A stretch of DNA of 64,000 bases, taken from positions 186,001-250,000 of the forward strand of contig OZ251545.1 in assembly GCA_965243335.1 (NCBI GenBank), given 5' to 3'. Each line of letters begins with the position of its first letter. Position 1 is the first letter of the stretch. Shown one piece after another: positions 37,657-46,245 of the stretch. This stretch comes from JAJDXW01 sp965243335. Its GTDB lineage: Bacteria; Pseudomonadota; Gammaproteobacteria; HK1. The position numbers and the translations under genes are program-made. The notes under the pieces were generated by a model that made no database searches, was not told the DNA's origin, and worked only from the letters and a program-made list of their open reading frames with translations.

Positions 37657-37867
37657 CATACGCGTCAACCTGCTTTTCATGTCATTGTTTCCTGCCGTGA
37701 ATATCGGTGCGCGACAGGGAGCGCGTGAGGATCGAACCGCGCCTGCCCTGGGCACAGGCGCCCCGCCAAAGGAACCCGATCTCCAGAGCATTGGCCGAGC
37801 CCCTGCGGCGCCGTCCATCCCAATCAAGCTAACCGCCTTCCTCGTAGAAGGCAACTGAAACAAGTGT

Positions 37868-38113
37868 TGAGAGGCAGGCGCGCGGCAGGGATTCTCGCCA
37901 GACACACCACCCGCGAAAGCTCCTGGATACGCCGGCGGCCTGCCGGCCCTTTCGTTCCCGGGCGCTTCCCGGGTCCCCGCGTCGACGAGACGCGGGCGTA
38001 CCCGGGGACATGCCCGCGAAAACCCCGCCGTGCGGTGACGGCAACCCCTCGAACCGCCCCGATGCCGCCGGGGGAGGCCGTCCCGGGGGAATATCTCGAC
38101 CCCGGCTCTCCCC
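37868..38113. repeat. Composite repeat N'-R5-M3
   Basis: In the gap between the autotransporter and MFS genes lies a third N-R-M element: reverse module N (about 37868-37905, GAGGCAGGCGCGCGGCAGGG), the palindrome R5 (37922-38006, arms CCTGGATACGCCGGCG and CGCGGGCGTACCCGGGG) and a shortened M3 (about 38086-38113, GGGGGAATATCTCGACCCCG). The order and spacing match those at 160-416 and 25715-25957. The gap otherwise (37657-37867 and 38114-38276) has no supported gene. Confidence 0.7.
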
Positions 38114-38276
38114 TGCCCGTATCAAAAGCTCACGAAGAGCGTACGGGGCTCGGCCGGCAGACTGACCTCGGCCCGCGCGGGACCCGGCGGCTCGGCAGCG
38201 TGGGCCTCCTCCGGGACGGGGCGGGTCTCGCGCACGGGCGTACCGGAAACGCGCAGGCGCTCCGAGGTATGCGGAG

Positions 38277-39515
38277 CTAACCGGGGGCGCGGGGTTCAGC
38301 GGCGGCGCGGAGCAGCCGATCCGAGCGCCGAGGCGGCAGCGAAGCGATCAGGAGCAGGGCGGCCGCCCCCATCACCGCGAGCGTCGCGAAGGCGTACTCG
38401 TAGCTCCCGGTCACGTCGAACACCCGGCCCGCCATGATCGGCCCCGCCGCCCCGCCGATCGTGCCGAAGAAGTAGATGCCCCCGTAGATCGCGCCGTGGG
38501 TGCGGGTGCCGAACAGCTCGGCCACGGTCGGCGAGACCACCGTGAAGAGCCCCCCGTGGCCAAAGCCGTAGAGCGCGACCACCGCGAAGAGCGGCGCCCA
38601 GGCATCCGCGACCATCAGCGCGAGGAGGCTCGTGACGAGGGGCACGAGGCACAGGACGTAGGCGTTCCGGCCGCCGATCCGGTCGGCGAAGGCCCCGACC
38701 GTCAGCCGGCCGGCGACGCTCGCCCCGCCGATGACGGTGAGCAGGGCCGCCGCCGTCCCCCGGGTCATGCCGAGGTCCATGCCGTGCACCGCGATGTGGA
38801 GCGGTACGGTCATCAGGGTCGGGAAGAACAGGAGCTGGGCCGCACAGAGGGTCCAGAACGCCCGGCTGCGGCGGATCTCGGCGAAGCCTCCCCGGCGCGG
38901 CCCGGCCCCGGACCCCGCGCCCGTCCCCGCCTCGCGGATCGCGGCGGCGGGGCGATCCGGCGGCGGCCGCTTCATCGACACCGCCGCGACGACGAGCAGG
39001 ACCGCCGCCCCGACCCCGAGGGCGAGGGCCGCGGAGCGCCAGCCGAGGCTCGCGATGAGGAGCGCGGTCAGCGGCGGCAGCGCCATCTGCCCGGCGGCCG
39101 TCCCCACCTTCACGATCCCGGTCATCGTCCCGCGCCGGCGCACGAACCAGCGGGCGATGGCCGAGAGGGTCGCCACGTCGTGGGTGCTCATGCCGACGCC
39201 GATGAACATCCCGAACAGCGCGAAGAGGTGCCACGGCTCGCCGACCGCCGAGATGAGCGCGTAGCCCGCGCCGAAGAGCAGCCCGGAGCCGGCAAGCACC
39301 GGGGTCGGGCCGTAGCGGTCGCTCAGGCGCCCGGCGAAGACCGCGAGCGCCCCCATGACGAGCGCCCCGAGCGCGGTGGCGCTCGAGAGGAGGGTCCGCG
39401 ACCAGCCGAACGTGTCCTCGAGCACGTTGAAGAAGAGCCCGAACGAGAAGAGGAGGCCGATCACCGTGAACTGGGTGAGGCAGGCGCCGAAGACGATCAG
39501 GTATCTCGAATCCAT
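38277..39515 (-). CDS. MFS transporter, monocarboxylate/oxalate-formate type
   Basis: A 412-residue inner-membrane carrier of the major facilitator superfamily with twelve predicted helices. The first helix is IVFGACLTQFTVIGLLFSFG; the loop GRLSDRYGPTPVL after helix 2 is the MFS signature. A charged cytoplasmic loop (MKRPPPDRPAAA to AEIRRSRAF) separates the halves. The TVVSPTVAELFG and GAIYGGIYFFGTIGGAAGPI segments resemble oxalate/formate antiporter and monocarboxylate transporter families. ATG at 39515. There is no adjacent enzyme gene on the strand, so the substrate is open. Confidence 0.9.
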   Translation of the reverse strand: MDSRYLIVFGACLTQFTVIGLLFSFGLFFNVLEDTFGWSRTLLSSATALGALVMGALAVFAGRLSDRYGPTPVLAGSGLLFGAGYALISAVGEPWHLFALFGMFIGVGMSTHDVATLSAIARWFVRRRGTMTGIVKVGTAAGQMALPPLTALLIASLGWRSAALALGVGAAVLLVVAAVSMKRPPPDRPAAAIREAGTGAGSGAGPRRGGFAEIRRSRAFWTLCAAQLLFFPTLMTVPLHIAVHGMDLGMTRGTAAALLTVIGGASVAGRLTVGAFADRIGGRNAYVLCLVPLVTSLLALMVADAWAPLFAVVALYGFGHGGLFTVVSPTVAELFGTRTHGAIYGGIYFFGTIGGAAGPIMAGRVFDVTGSYEYAFATLAVMGAAALLLIASLPPRRSDRLLRAAAEPRAPG

Positions 39516-39786
39516 ACACCCCGTTCCCGAATCACGCCGTCCGGCGCGCCCCGCGCCGACGGCGCCCGGCGCCCCATCCCCGGCCCCCGATCCCGCGCGG
39601 TCGCACGAGCTTGCCCCGGCGGTCGCGGCGACTGCCGCGACTGCGCGCGCGGGCGGGCAAGTCCGTCAGCATTGCCGCGGCGGCGGCGAAACGCAACCCG
39701 GGGGATCAGCGCTGCCAAGGCCATCTCGCGCTGCGGAAACGATAGGCGTTCCGGTTCCGATCCGGTCGAATCAGGGCGGTCGGCAT

Positions 39787-40055
39787 CCTGGGAGCGCTTG
39801 TGTCCCGCCCGCATGAACGTCTTGCCGTGCAACTTCCGGTATCCCGGACGCTCCTGGGATCGGCACGCCCCTTCGGAGCGCGGGTGTCCCTGGATTCCCG
39901 CTTTCGCGGGAATGACGGCTGGGAGACGCCTCCGGGAACGCGGATTTCCCCCCCGGCTGGCGAAGGGTCGCGTCCTGGGAACGCTTGTGTCTCGCCCGCA
40001 CACGCACGGCAAGGCAGCCTCGGTTCGATGCGGGCGGGACACAAGCGTTCCCAGG
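39787..40055. repeat. Palindromes R6 and R7 in a long gene-free gap
   Basis: The 864-base gap 39516-40379 between divergent genes contains a partial R copy at 39787-39855 (CCTGGGAGCGCTTGTGTC) and a full palindrome at 39974-40055 (CCTGGGAACGCTTGTGTC to GACACAAGCGTTCCCAGG). The arms carry TTGTGTC in place of GGGCGTC, a second sub-type of R. A dRS3-like hairpin lies between them. The rest of the gap (39516-39786 and 40056-40379) shows no gene; the last 130 bases should hold the promoter of the DUF169 gene. Confidence 0.7.
39893..39916. repeat. dRS3-like hairpin repeat
   Basis: The sequence GATTCCCGCTTTCGCGGGAA followed by TGAC forms a short hairpin. The ATTCCC...GGGAAT frame is that of the dRS3-type repeat best known from Neisseria and seen in many proteobacteria. 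An identical copy is at 42809-42832 and an inverted one at 49248-49271, each beside R palindromes. Confidence 0.75.
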
Positions 40056-40379
40056 ACGCCCGCGCTCCCGGGACGCGCCGTCTCCAAGGCCCGCCCCGTC
40101 TCCAGGACGCGCCGCCGCTCCGATGCTCGGCCGGGCCGCGCCGCCCTCGTCAAGCGGGTCCCGAAACCCGAAATGCTCCTGCGGGGCCGCCCGGGGGCTT
40201 GACCTCGGGCCGGGGCCGCCGTGACATTGCGAACGTCGACCGGACGCCGAACGGCCTCGATCCGGAATTCCCGGCCTCTGGCCTCCGGCCTCCGAAGCCC
40301 GATTCCTCGCCCCGACCCATCACCCCCGGCTCCCGACCGCAATCCACCCGGCGAGACCCGCCGAAAGGACGCCCCCCCG

Positions 40380-41135
40380 ATGCAACACGAACGCCAAGCC
40401 CAGGCCAACCGGCTGACGGAAGCCCTGGCGCTGTCCCTTCCTCCCGTCGCGGCGGCCTTCCCTGACACCGTGCCGGACGGCGTGCCGGAGTTCGACGGTA
40501 CCGTCCCCGCCGGATGCGTGTTCTGGCAGGAGGCCGCCGCGCGCGTCTTCGCGACCACCGCGGGACACCACGCGCTCTGCGCGATCGGCGTCCACACCCA
40601 CAATCTGTCCGGGGCGCCCGGGTCCCAGCCCGAGGAGCTGGGGGCCGCCCTCGAGGCCATGATCGGGCTCGACTACGTGCGCGAGGAGGAGATCGCCGCC
40701 ATCCCGGTGCTCGAACGCGCGGCGAAGCACGCGGTCTACGGCCCGCTCCGCGACTTCCCCCTCGACCCCGAGGTCGTCCTGCTCTTCGTCGACGCCCGGC
40801 AGAGCCTCGTGCTGAGCGAAGCGGTCGCACGGGTGGACGGAGGGGCCGCGCCTGCGATGGGCCGCCCCGCTTGCGCGGCCGTGCCGCACGCGGTCAACCG
40901 CGGCGCCTCGGCCATGAGCCTCGGCTGCTGCGGCGCGAGAGCCTATCTCGACGCGCTGTCGGACGACGTGGCCCTGTGGGCGCTGCCGGGAAGCGGGCTC
41001 GATGCGTACTGCGGGCAGATCGCGGCGCTGGCCGGGGCCAACCGGACCCTCGCGGCGTTCCACGAGCGCCGGAGGAAGGACGTCGAGTCCGGCGGGCGGC
41101 CGACGGTGCGCGAATCCCTCGCGCGGCTCGGCTGA
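40380..41135 (+). CDS. DUF169 domain protein
   Basis: A 251-residue cytoplasmic protein of the DUF169 family, function unknown. Typical features are GCVFWQEAA with a Cys near residue 41, HHALCAIGVHTHN with a second Cys, an LLFVDARQSLVL stretch, and late Cys residues in ACAAVPHA and SLGCCGAR. The conserved Cys and His residues suggest a metal or Fe-S site, which is inference. In other bacteria the family often lies near redox or methyl-transfer genes. The ATG at 40380 has AAGGA upstream. It faces the Gfo/Idh/MocA gene with a 219-base gap in which CGCGGGCGCCGGCGAAG occurs twice. Confidence 0.8.
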   Translation: MQHERQAQANRLTEALALSLPPVAAAFPDTVPDGVPEFDGTVPAGCVFWQEAAARVFATTAGHHALCAIGVHTHNLSGAPGSQPEELGAALEAMIGLDYVREEEIAAIPVLERAAKHAVYGPLRDFPLDPEVVLLFVDARQSLVLSEAVARVDGGAAPAMGRPACAAVPHAVNRGASAMSLGCCGARAYLDALSDDVALWALPGSGLDAYCGQIAALAGANRTLAAFHERRRKDVESGGRPTVRESLARLG

Positions 41136-41354
41136 CGGGGCCGCGCGTCCCGCGTGGCCCGCGCCGCGCATCCGGTGGAGCGTGGGAGGGATTCGCGGCT
41201 GGCGGCGGCGTGAATTCCCGCCCGGCGCGGGCGCCGGCGAAGCTGCCGAAGAACGGAGCGGCCACGTAACGACTGGTCCCGCTCCACGCGGGCGCCGGCG
41301 AAGCCGGACCTCGACCGCCGGCGCGCTGCCGCCGGCGCGGCCCGTGGACCCGCG

Positions 41355-42530
41355 CTACTCCGGGATCTCGCTCACCGGGACCCAGCGCCGCTCGATCTCG
41401 GACCGGATGGTGGCGTCGCAGTAGCGCTGGATCCGGTGCGCGACCGAGAAGTCGGGCCAGAGGTCGACCGCCTCCCCCGCCGCCGCCCGCACCAGCTCGC
41501 GCACCTCGATCGCCTTGATCTCGTTGTAGCCCATGCCGATGTTGGCGATCGGGAAGAAGTCGCCGTAGTAGGGGTGGCTCGGGCCGGTCTCGATGCGCTT
41601 GAAGCCGCTGCGGTCCGCCGGGTCGCTCGCGGAGTAGACCTGGAGCTCGTTCAGCCGGTCGTAGGTCCACCGGATCGAGCCCGCGCGGCCCACGACGTCG
41701 TAGCTGATCTCGATCTTGCGGCCGTGGGCGACCCGGCTCGTGTCGAAGACGCCGGTGCAGCCGTTCTCGAACGTCGCGAGCATGTGCACCGAGTCGTCGG
41801 TATCGACCTTCCGGCGCTCGCCGGTCGGCGCGCCGCTCCCGCTGCCGTACTTCGCGTCCGCGACCACGTCCCGCTCCTTGACCACCGTGTACAGGCGCCC
41901 GCACACCTCCGCGATGGGCCCCACCAGGTACTCGGTCAGGCTGAACAGGTGCACGTTGATGTCGCCGAGCGTGCCGCTCCCCGCCGCCGCCCGGTCGCAC
42001 CGCCAGATGAACGGCGCCGCCTCGTCGGCGAGGAAGTCGGAGTTGAAGCTGACCCGGGCATGGACGAGGTCGCCCAGCTCCCCGGCGCGGATCATCTCGC
42101 GGGCGACGGCGTGGATCGGGTTGTGCGGAAAGTTGTGTCCGACGAGGTTGAGGACCCCGGCTTCGCGGACCGCGCGGACCATGTCGCGCGTCTCGTCCGC
42201 GTTCAGCCCGAGCGGCTTCTCGCAGTAGACGTGCTTGCCCGCCGCCGCCGCCGCGAGGACCATCTCCCGGTGCATGTGGTTCGGGGTGACGACGTCGACC
42301 ACGTCGACGTCCGGGTCCGCGACCGCCTCGCGCCAGTCGGAGGTCCAGCGCCGGGCGCCGCAGTCGGCCGCCACCTTCGCGGCCAGCTCGTCCGTCGCCT
42401 CCACCACGAGCTCGAGGACCGGGCGCGCCGGGTCGCTGCCGAAGACGACGGGGGCGGAGGCGTAGATGAGGGCATGGGTCTTCCCCATCCAGCCGGCCCC
42501 GCCGATGAGTGCGATTCGAACTTCCCGCAT
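41355..42530 (-). CDS. Gfo/Idh/MocA family oxidoreductase
   Basis: A 391-residue NAD(P)-dependent sugar or polyol dehydrogenase-like protein. The Rossmann motif is GGAGWMGKTH at residues 10-19, then VVDVVTPNHMH, the family hallmark HVYCEKPLGLN with the catalytic Lys of EKP, and the C-terminal alpha/beta domain with GDINVHLFSLTEYL. The subfamily resembles inositol 2-dehydrogenase-like and dehydrogenases of uronate or other sugars, but without neighbours for sugar use this cannot be settled. ATG at 42530. The 354-base region upstream is filled with repeats. Confidence 0.9.
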   Translation of the reverse strand: MREVRIALIGGAGWMGKTHALIYASAPVVFGSDPARPVLELVVEATDELAAKVAADCGARRWTSDWREAVADPDVDVVDVVTPNHMHREMVLAAAAAGKHVYCEKPLGLNADETRDMVRAVREAGVLNLVGHNFPHNPIHAVAREMIRAGELGDLVHARVSFNSDFLADEAAPFIWRCDRAAAGSGTLGDINVHLFSLTEYLVGPIAEVCGRLYTVVKERDVVADAKYGSGSGAPTGERRKVDTDDSVHMLATFENGCTGVFDTSRVAHGRKIEISYDVVGRAGSIRWTYDRLNELQVYSASDPADRSGFKRIETGPSHPYYGDFFPIANIGMGYNEIKAIEVRELVRAAAGEAVDLWPDFSVAHRIQRYCDATIRSEIERRWVPVSEIPE

Positions 42531-42718
42531 GGCTTTCCCCCTCCCGGGTTCCGCGCCGGAAACGCGGCGCGACGGTCACACTCTACCGCGACGGAGCGGC
42601 AAGGCAACCCGCCGGTTCGGGACGTGGGGGCGGCGGGGACACTTGGCCGGGCTCTTCACAGGGCTCGGGTCGAGATCCGTGATGTCGGCTGCCCCCGCCC
42701 CCCTCCTGGGAACGGCGT

Positions 42719-42866
42719 CCTGGGAACGCGGGCGTCCCGCCCGCATTTTGGTTCACGGGCGCTTCACACCCCCGTGCGGGCGGGACACAAGCGTTCCCAG
42801 GACACATGGATTCCCGCTTTCGCGGGAATGACGAAGGTGGGCGGCACACAAGCGTTCCCAGGACGC
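42719..42866. repeat. Palindrome R8, dRS3-like hairpin and half R copy
   Basis: Between the Gfo/Idh/MocA gene and the molybdopterin oxidoreductase lie, in order, the palindrome R8 (42719-42802, CCTGGGAACGCGGGCGTC at one end and GACACAAGCGTTCCCAGG at the other), a dRS3-like hairpin (42809-42832) and a right half of R (42839-42866, CACAAGCGTTCCCAGGACG). R8 is a hybrid: its left arm is of the GGGCGTC sub-type and its right arm of the TTGTGTC sub-type. Nothing else is seen in 42531-42884. Confidence 0.75.
42809..42832. repeat. dRS3-like hairpin repeat
   Basis: This copy is identical over 24 bases to the one at 39893-39916 (GATTCCCGCTTTCGCGGGAA and TGAC). It directly follows the R8 palindrome. 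Confidence 0.75.
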
Positions 42867-42884
42867 ACCGGCCCAGGAGGTGGT

Positions 42885-45302
42885 TCACGCCTCGGAAAGC
42901 GGCTCGATCTCGCAGAGGAAGGAGCGGTGGGGCGCCGAGCCGCTGATGGGGTCCGAATCCGCGTCGTCGATGAGGAGGTTGACGTTGGCGCTCCCCTCGC
43001 CGTCCACGGGATACCCGGGAAGGCCGAGCGCCTCGCAGGGCTGCCACCAGCCGTGCTGGGCGGCGACGACGTCCGGGGCGAGGCTCTCCCGGAGCCGCGC
43101 CCGCGCCCGAATCCGGCCCAGCGGGGTGCGGATGCCCACCCAGTCGCCGGCCGCGATGCCGCGCGCCGCCGCCGTGTCGGGGTGCACCTCCACCAGCGGG
43201 TCGGGCAGGCGCCGGCGGAGCTTCGGCAGGTTGCGGTGCTGGCCGTGGCAGTAGAGGTGCGGCTTGGCCGTGCTCAGCACCAGCGGATAGCGGGCCGCGA
43301 GGTCGGGCCGGCGCTCGGGGCCCACGGCCGGCGGCGCGTACCCCGGAAGCGGGTCCTGGCCGTGGCGGCGGAACGTCTCCGACCAGACCTCCACCCGGCG
43401 CGAAGGGGTCGCGAACCCGCCCGCCTCCCGGTGCGGCTCGTAGCGGGTGTCGAGCTTCCCCCAACGCACCCCCTCGGGCCGGGCCCGCAGCGCCTCCAGC
43501 GTGATCCCGGAGGGGGCGAGCCACTCGCGGTAGCCGGCGTCCACGTCCCCGTCCCAGAAGCGATCCCCGAGCCCCAGCCGCTCGGCGAGCGCGAACGCGA
43601 TCCAGCCGTCGCTCCGGGACTCGCCCCGCGCCGCGACGGCGGGCGGGCGAAGCTGGACGAGGGCGTTCGCCTCCTGGGTGATCTCGAAGCCGACCCGCAG
43701 GGCCTCGCGCTCCCACGCGGTGGCGACCGGGAGCACGAGATCCGCGTACCGGGCGGTCGGGTTCACGAAGAGGTCCGCGTGGACGTAGAAGTCGAGGCGC
43801 CGGAGGGCTTCGGCCCCGCGGGCGGTCCCGGCGTGCGAGACGAGCAGGTTCGCGCCGAAGGCGACGAGGCCCCGCACCGGGTAGGGCCGGCGCTCGATGA
43901 CCGCCCGGTAGAAGTCGCGGGACGTGCACCAGCCGCTTCGGGGCGGACCGAGGGGGCGTTCGCTCGAACCGAGGGTCGGGGCCGCGGGCGCCGGAAAGTC
44001 CGCGCCGGACACGTCGCCCGCCGGGACGGTCGCGAACTCGACGTTGCCGCCGCGCCGGCCGCGGCTGCCGGTGAGGGCGTAGAGGAGCGAGATCGCCCGG
44101 TCGGTCTGGGTCGCGTTGGTGTGCTGCCCGACCCCGGACCACGCGTAGTAGGCGACGGGGCGCGACTCCCAGAGGAGGCGGGCGGCCGCGCGCACCTGGC
44201 GCGCCGGGACCCCGGTGATCCGTTCGACCCGCTCCGGCGGGTACTCCCGGCAGAGGTCGCGGTAGCAGGAGAACGCGGTGCGGCAGGCCGCCTCCTCCCC
44301 CGCCGCGGTCCGGACCCGGAACGAGCCTTCGAGCGCCCACCCGGCGCCGGGGCCGGCCGGCGCGCCCGGGTCGACGGCCTCCGGCGCCCCGCCGCGCGCG
44401 CGCCACGCGACGGGATGGTCCGGAGCGCCGTCCGGGGCGAGGTCCGCGGCGGTGAGCAGACGCCCGCGCCGAGGCGCGCCGCCGCCGGCCGGCCCGGCCT
44501 CGTCCGCGGCCACCAGGAACGGACCGTTCGACCAGTCCTCCAGGAAGCCGCGGTCGAACCAGCCTTCCTCGATCATCACCCCCGCGATCCCGAGGGCGAG
44601 CGCCCCATCCGTGCCCGGCCGCACCCGCAGCCACTCGTCCGCCTTCGCCGCCACCCCCGCGCGGCGCGGGTCGACCACGACGAGCCGCGCCCCCCGCGCC
44701 TTCGCTTCGTTCACCCGCTGCCCCTGCGCGAGCCAGGAGCCGGTCGGGTTGTGGCCCCAGAGGAGCACGCAGCCGGCGGAGTCGAGGTCCGGGGTTCCGA
44801 TCCCCGTACCGAAGGTGTAGCGGGTGGCGTGGTCCTTGTGCCAGTTGCAGATCTCGGTGCCGTAGACGTTGTTCGGGCTGCCGAACGCGCGCATGAGCCG
44901 CTCGAGCCAGGGGAGCGAGTCGGAAACGGAGGTCCCGCTCGGGGTCGTGATCGCGAACGCCACCCCTTCCGGCCCGTCCTCCTCGGCGATGCGCCGCAGG
45001 TTCGAGGCCGCGAGGTCCAGGGCCTCGTCCCAGCCGATCCGGACCCAGCCGGGGTCGGGGTCGCCCTTGGGGCGGGTGCGCTTGAGCGGGTAGAGCACCC
45101 GGTCGGGGCTGTAGACGAGGTCGGGGGCGGACTGCCCCTTCGCGCAGAGCGCGCGCCCGGTGGGATGGTCGGGGCTCCGCTCGACGGCGGCCAGGCGCCC
45201 GTCCCGCACCACCGAGACGCACCCGCAGCGCGAGCGGCAGAGCGCACACCAGCCGGGGATGCGGCGTTCCCGTCCCTCCTCCGTTCGTTTCGGCCCGCTC
45301 AT
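42885..45302 (-). CDS. Molybdopterin oxidoreductase (DMSO reductase superfamily)
   Basis: A catalytic subunit of about 805 residues. The N-terminus has a [4Fe-4S] motif, C19-x2-C22-x3-C26-x26-C53 (WCALCRSRCG and ALCAKGQ). The molybdopterin domain contains LLWGHNPTGSW, and EICNWHKD holds a Cys that could be the Mo ligand. The C-terminal dinucleotide-binding domain shows VEVHPDTAAARGIAAGDWV and HGWWQPCEALG. The whole resembles polysulfide/thiosulfate reductase and acetylene hydratase-type relatives. No twin-arginine signal precedes the Fe-S motif, so it should be cytoplasmic. No electron-transfer or membrane subunit, and no Moco genes, are adjacent. The ATG at 45302 was chosen because the longer frame upstream lacks family character. 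Confidence 0.87.
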   Translation of the reverse strand: MSGPKRTEEGRERRIPGWCALCRSRCGCVSVVRDGRLAAVERSPDHPTGRALCAKGQSAPDLVYSPDRVLYPLKRTRPKGDPDPGWVRIGWDEALDLAASNLRRIAEEDGPEGVAFAITTPSGTSVSDSLPWLERLMRAFGSPNNVYGTEICNWHKDHATRYTFGTGIGTPDLDSAGCVLLWGHNPTGSWLAQGQRVNEAKARGARLVVVDPRRAGVAAKADEWLRVRPGTDGALALGIAGVMIEEGWFDRGFLEDWSNGPFLVAADEAGPAGGGAPRRGRLLTAADLAPDGAPDHPVAWRARGGAPEAVDPGAPAGPGAGWALEGSFRVRTAAGEEAACRTAFSCYRDLCREYPPERVERITGVPARQVRAAARLLWESRPVAYYAWSGVGQHTNATQTDRAISLLYALTGSRGRRGGNVEFATVPAGDVSGADFPAPAAPTLGSSERPLGPPRSGWCTSRDFYRAVIERRPYPVRGLVAFGANLLVSHAGTARGAEALRRLDFYVHADLFVNPTARYADLVLPVATAWEREALRVGFEITQEANALVQLRPPAVAARGESRSDGWIAFALAERLGLGDRFWDGDVDAGYREWLAPSGITLEALRARPEGVRWGKLDTRYEPHREAGGFATPSRRVEVWSETFRRHGQDPLPGYAPPAVGPERRPDLAARYPLVLSTAKPHLYCHGQHRNLPKLRRRLPDPLVEVHPDTAAARGIAAGDWVGIRTPLGRIRARARLRESLAPDVVAAQHGWWQPCEALGLPGYPVDGEGSANVNLLIDDADSDPISGSAPHRSFLCEIEPLSEA

Positions 45303-45705
45303 TGCGTGCGTCCCACCCGTCGGCGCCTCCCGCCGATGGTACACGGCCCCGCCGCGCGCCGCCCCGACGACCGGTGTCCGCCCCGTACCGGAGCCGCGTG
45401 TGAGACCCGCCCGGACCGCTGGATCCAAATCCGTTTGCGCCGCAACGACCGGCGAGAGGGATCGCCGGACGTCCGACCAGCGAACGAAGTCCAGGTTGGA
45501 GGCGGCGCCGGCGTCTTCTCCTCGAGCGGGAGGACGGCGCCGTCGGGAAGGAGCCTGTCGAGACGGGGGGGACGGCCCAAGTTAGGGTTGTCCGGCCCTG
45601 AATATTCCGTAGGCTGCACACCCACGAAGGAAGGGCGCCGCGCCGCGGACGCGAGGCCGGGGAAGGCGGAAGCTCGACCGGAACAGGACGAGAGGAGAAG
45701 AAGCC
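45303..45705. other. Intergenic region upstream of the NHLP-leader gene
   Basis: A 403-base gap between two divergent genes. It must hold both promoters. Around 45587-45612 the slightly AT-richer TTGTCCGGCCCTGAATATTC could include a weak -35 for the plus-strand gene, but no convincing -10 was found. No further gene or repeat is seen. Confidence 0.4.
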
Positions 45706-46065
45706 GTGGAGCTGAAAAAGGAGCAGGCCCGCCTGGCGAGCGCCGCCAAGGCCTACCATGAATCGCAAGAGATGTTCGAGCTGGCCGAAAGGGATCCGCG
45801 GGCCTTCCTGGAGGCCCACGGAATCCTGGACATCCTGGACAGCGGGCCGCACCTCGAGGGTATGGATATTCGCATCCGTTCGAACACGCCCCGCGTGTGG
45901 TATCTCCCGATGCCGCCGGACCCGAACCGGGAGCTCTCCGAGAAGGAGCTGTCGATCGCCGTCGGAGGGAGGGACCCGCGCCATCAGGAGCTGAGCGTCT
46001 GGAGCGGGATGTTCGTCTGTTCGACGGCGCCGTCGGCGGCGGGCAAGACGTCGGACACGAGCTGA
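45706..46065 (+). CDS. Orphan RiPP precursor-like peptide with NHLP-type leader
   Basis: A 119-residue protein with a GTG start and AGGAG eight bases upstream. Its middle resembles the nitrile hydratase-like leader peptide (NHLP) family: DPRAFLEAHGI, GMDIRIRSNTPRVWYLPMPP, then ELSEKELSIAVGG. In NHLP leaders a DPxAxLxxxGI segment, a VEVRVVENTP-type strand with LxLPP, and ELSDEELEAVAGG just before the cut appear in the same order. Cleavage after the Gly-Gly at about residue 88 would release a 31-residue core, RDPRHQELSVWSGMFVC then STAPSAAGKTSDTS, rich in Ser and Thr with a single Cys. No YcaO, radical SAM, LanM or peptidase-transporter gene is in the window, so a maturase would act in trans. 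The next gene, spuC, begins 180 bases downstream. Confidence 0.6.
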   Translation: MELKKEQARLASAAKAYHESQEMFELAERDPRAFLEAHGILDILDSGPHLEGMDIRIRSNTPRVWYLPMPPDPNRELSEKELSIAVGGRDPRHQELSVWSGMFVCSTAPSAAGKTSDTS

Positions 46066-46245
46066 TGGGGGAAGGGCTCCGACTCGCGGTAGAGTCGGTG
46101 TCCGCCCTTCGGGCCGCACGCTCCGGCCGCGTCCGTCTCCACCAGTCCGGACGACGCGAACCCGTCACGCGAATCCGCCCCCCGGCTCGGGCCGGTCGCG
46201 GCCGAACGGCAAGGCGCGCCGCGAGGTGAGGTAAGGAGGAAAGAC

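Noticed and set aside
37663..37668. TTGACG on the minus strand before the autotransporter as a -35 box like that of the lipoprotein
   Set aside because: Seventeen bases downstream there is only the C tract and no -10 box; the bases are equally explained as codons of MKSRLTRM.
37715..37800. tRNA-like stretch with GGTTCGATCC on the minus strand
   Set aside because: The T-stem does not pair and no acceptor or anticodon stem closes; it may be an old tRNA relic or chance.
39780..40062. Regularly spaced repeats as a CRISPR array
   Set aside because: The repeats are long palindromes with unequal spacing and no unique spacers of uniform length; no cas gene is present.
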